In this document: positions 13,916-14,976 of the stretch, one piece after another | Numbering within the stretch: the first letter of the stretch is position 1 | How the letters are laid out: every line of letters begins with the position of its first letter | Assembly: GCA_038210415.1 (NCBI GenBank) | Contig: JBBQWS010000067.1 | Coordinates: 1 to 14,976, forward strand | Direction of reading: 5' to 3' | DNA length: 14,976 nucleotides | Origin: JBBQWS01 sp038210415 | GTDB taxonomy: Bacteria > Actinomycetota > Actinomycetes > Prado026 | The notes under the pieces: generated by a model | The model's input: only the letters and a program-made list of their open reading frames with translations | Told to the model about the DNA's origin: nothing | Databases searched by the model: none | Position numbers and translations under genes: made by a program

Positions 13916-14890
13916 ATGAACGCGTTGGTTCGCGACCTCGGCATCCTCGCGCTGCTCATCGTCGTCGGTCTGCTCTGGTCGCTCTACGGCCTGGTGACGC
14001 GACGCCACCACCGGCTCGAGACCAAGGCCGAGCACGAGCTCGAGGTGCGGGAAGGGGAACACTCACAGCCGGTTCCCGGCCTCGCGGAGTACGCCAGGGG
14101 CGCCGGCTGGTCCGGGCCGGGTTCAGAGCCGCCGACCGACTCGGCCGCCGACTTCGTCCGCGAGATGGTGCGCACCTTCGCCGGCGAGGCGACGATCCTC
14201 TTGCACGACAACTTCCGGGTGGGGCCGACCCGCTGGGTCAACGTCTTCACCGGTGAGGTGCACGGGCATCGGGTGCGGGTAGGCAACGCGTTCGTCAACC
14301 TCACGCCGAACGTGCCCAGCTACGTCGGTGCGGGCACAGACATCGCAGCCTCCTTCGTGGTCGTCGACCTGCCTGCGGTTCTACCGCCCCTTTCGATCAG
14401 CTTGCGTGGGTTCCCGCCGTACGTGCTCCCGCTCGTCAAGGAGTGGACGCTGGAGAGCGACGACTTCAACCGGCGGTTCCTGGTGATGGCCCTGGACCGC
14501 AAGTACGTCAGCGACATGGTCACGCCCAGGTTGATGGAGCTGTTGATGGCGCGCGACGACTGGGTCTTCTCCGTCGACGGCTCACGACTGATCTGCGTCT
14601 GTCGGGCTCCCTTCGCCACCGCCGACGACGTGACCGGGCGGGTCACCGCCGTCGCAGCCTTCGCCGGGCTGGTGCCGGTATTCGTCACCCAGGACCGCGG
14701 GCTGGCGATGCCGGTGCTTCCCGACGGCACGCCGTTCGACCCCAGCGATCCCGCGTCCGTCGAGAAGCTCAAGGTCGCGATGGCGGGGATGAGCCCTGCG
14801 GACCAGCGGGCCTTCATAGCCCAGATGCAGCAGGCCGGCGCGCGCTTCGTGCTCGGCGCCTTCGGAAAGGACGTGCCGCCACAGCAGTGA
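13916..14890 (+). CDS. DUF3137-like protein with one N-terminal membrane segment
   Basis: A 324-residue protein with a single N-terminal hydrophobic helix (about residues 7-27), a charged linker (RRHHRLETKAEHELEVREGEH) and a folded domain. The block LESDDFNRRFLVMALDRKYVSDMVTPRLMELLMARDDWVFSVDGSRLIC (about 179-227) resembles DUF3137 proteins, which share an E-x2-F-N-R-x-F ... T-P-x-L-M pattern. No function is established for that family. The last 60 residues are a polar tail (SPADQRAFIAQMQQAGARFVLGAFG). The ATG is preceded by CGGAGG 4 bases upstream, embedded in a hairpin. Frame and length look intact, unlike the two genes upstream. The placement after a cNMP-binding protein gene suggests it belonged to the same operon, but no functional link can be read from the sequence. 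Confidence 0.75.
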   Translation: MNALVRDLGILALLIVVGLLWSLYGLVTRRHHRLETKAEHELEVREGEHSQPVPGLAEYARGAGWSGPGSEPPTDSAADFVREMVRTFAGEATILLHDNFRVGPTRWVNVFTGEVHGHRVRVGNAFVNLTPNVPSYVGAGTDIAASFVVVDLPAVLPPLSISLRGFPPYVLPLVKEWTLESDDFNRRFLVMALDRKYVSDMVTPRLMELLMARDDWVFSVDGSRLICVCRAPFATADDVTGRVTAVAAFAGLVPVFVTQDRGLAMPVLPDGTPFDPSDPASVEKLKVAMAGMSPADQRAFIAQMQQAGARFVLGAFGKDVPPQQ

Positions 14891-14903
14891 GGTTTGAGTG
14901 CGA

Positions 14904-14925
14904 AACCCGTTGTGGGGTAACGGTT
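14904..14925 (+). terminator. Weak stem-loop after the DUF3137-like gene
   Basis: AACCCGTT and AACGGTT pair as a 7-bp stem with one bulged C around the loop GTGGGGT, beginning 13 bases after the stop codon at 14890. There is no T-run after it. It could end the upstream transcript but is weak evidence. Confidence 0.25.
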
Positions 14926-14966
14926 CTGGCTGTGGACGGACCACGCGAGTTGTCGGTGGGGTGGGG

Positions 14967-14972
14967 TAGTTT
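14967..14972 (+). promoter_or_regulatory. -10-like TAGTTT at the right edge
   Basis: TAGTTT ends 4 bases before the window does. By the rule seen at other genes here, a start codon would fall at 14979 or 14980, just outside. The surrounding 86 bases (14891-14976) contain no recognisable coding sequence. Confidence 0.3.
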
Positions 14973-14976
14973 TGGG

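Noticed and set aside
1..14976. tRNA, rRNA, CRISPR array, insertion sequence, phage or integrase genes
   Set aside because: Looked for on both strands; no cloverleaf, spaced repeats, terminal inverted repeats or transposase/integrase motifs were found.

Overview
The window is high-GC, densely packed DNA on both strands and almost certainly comes from an actinobacterium (Actinomycetota). The evidence is the metF / polyprenyl-synthase / MptA-type mannosyltransferase neighbourhood, a CtpE-type P-ATPase, an RNase Sa-like ribonuclease with a barstar, and start codons placed for leaderless transcription. A genus cannot be named from the sequence alone.

Left part (1-8757), isoprenoid and envelope genes. 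Reading left to right: the 5' end of a phytoene synthase gene (crtB, minus, running off the left edge); an RNase Sa-like ribonuclease and its barstar (plus, overlapping by 4 bp); an MptA/MptB-family alpha-1,6-mannosyltransferase (minus); phytoene desaturase crtI (minus); a CtpE-family P-type ATPase (plus); a GGPP-synthase-like polyprenyl synthetase (minus); and metF (plus). The polyprenyl synthetase, CrtB and CrtI together form a C40 carotenoid pathway as far as desaturated phytoene. From general knowledge, metF-idsA-mptA are neighbours in Mycobacterium and Corynebacterium. Here that core has ctpE and crtI between the synthase and mannosyltransferase genes, and the RNase/barstar pair between the mannosyltransferase gene and crtB.

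Middle part (8788-10689): a SIMPL-domain (DUF541) protein, an overlapping CDP-alcohol phosphatidyltransferase and a GNAT acetyltransferase, all on the plus strand.

Right part (10686-14976), a decaying region. A chromate-transporter (chrA) gene on the minus strand is broken twice: a one-base frameshift near its start, and an internal out-of-frame deletion in the second CHR half. Divergent from it is a tandem class III nucleotidyl cyclase-ATPase gene. It stops being recognisable after about residue 580 and is joined, out of frame, to the C-terminal two thirds of a cyclic-nucleotide-binding protein gene. A DUF3137-like membrane protein follows, with its Shine-Dalgarno sequence inside a hairpin that begins at the upstream stop codon. 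The last 86 bases hold no complete gene but end in a -10-like hexamer that predicts a start codon about 3-4 bases past the window.

The most general new observation is regulatory. Start codons of crtB, the mannosyltransferase, crtI, ctpE, the polyprenyl synthetase, the acetyltransferase and (less perfectly) metF lie 6 or 7 bases after a TANNNT hexamer, as expected for leaderless mRNAs. Genes without this pattern mostly have a Shine-Dalgarno sequence. I saw no tRNA, rRNA, CRISPR array, insertion sequence or phage gene.
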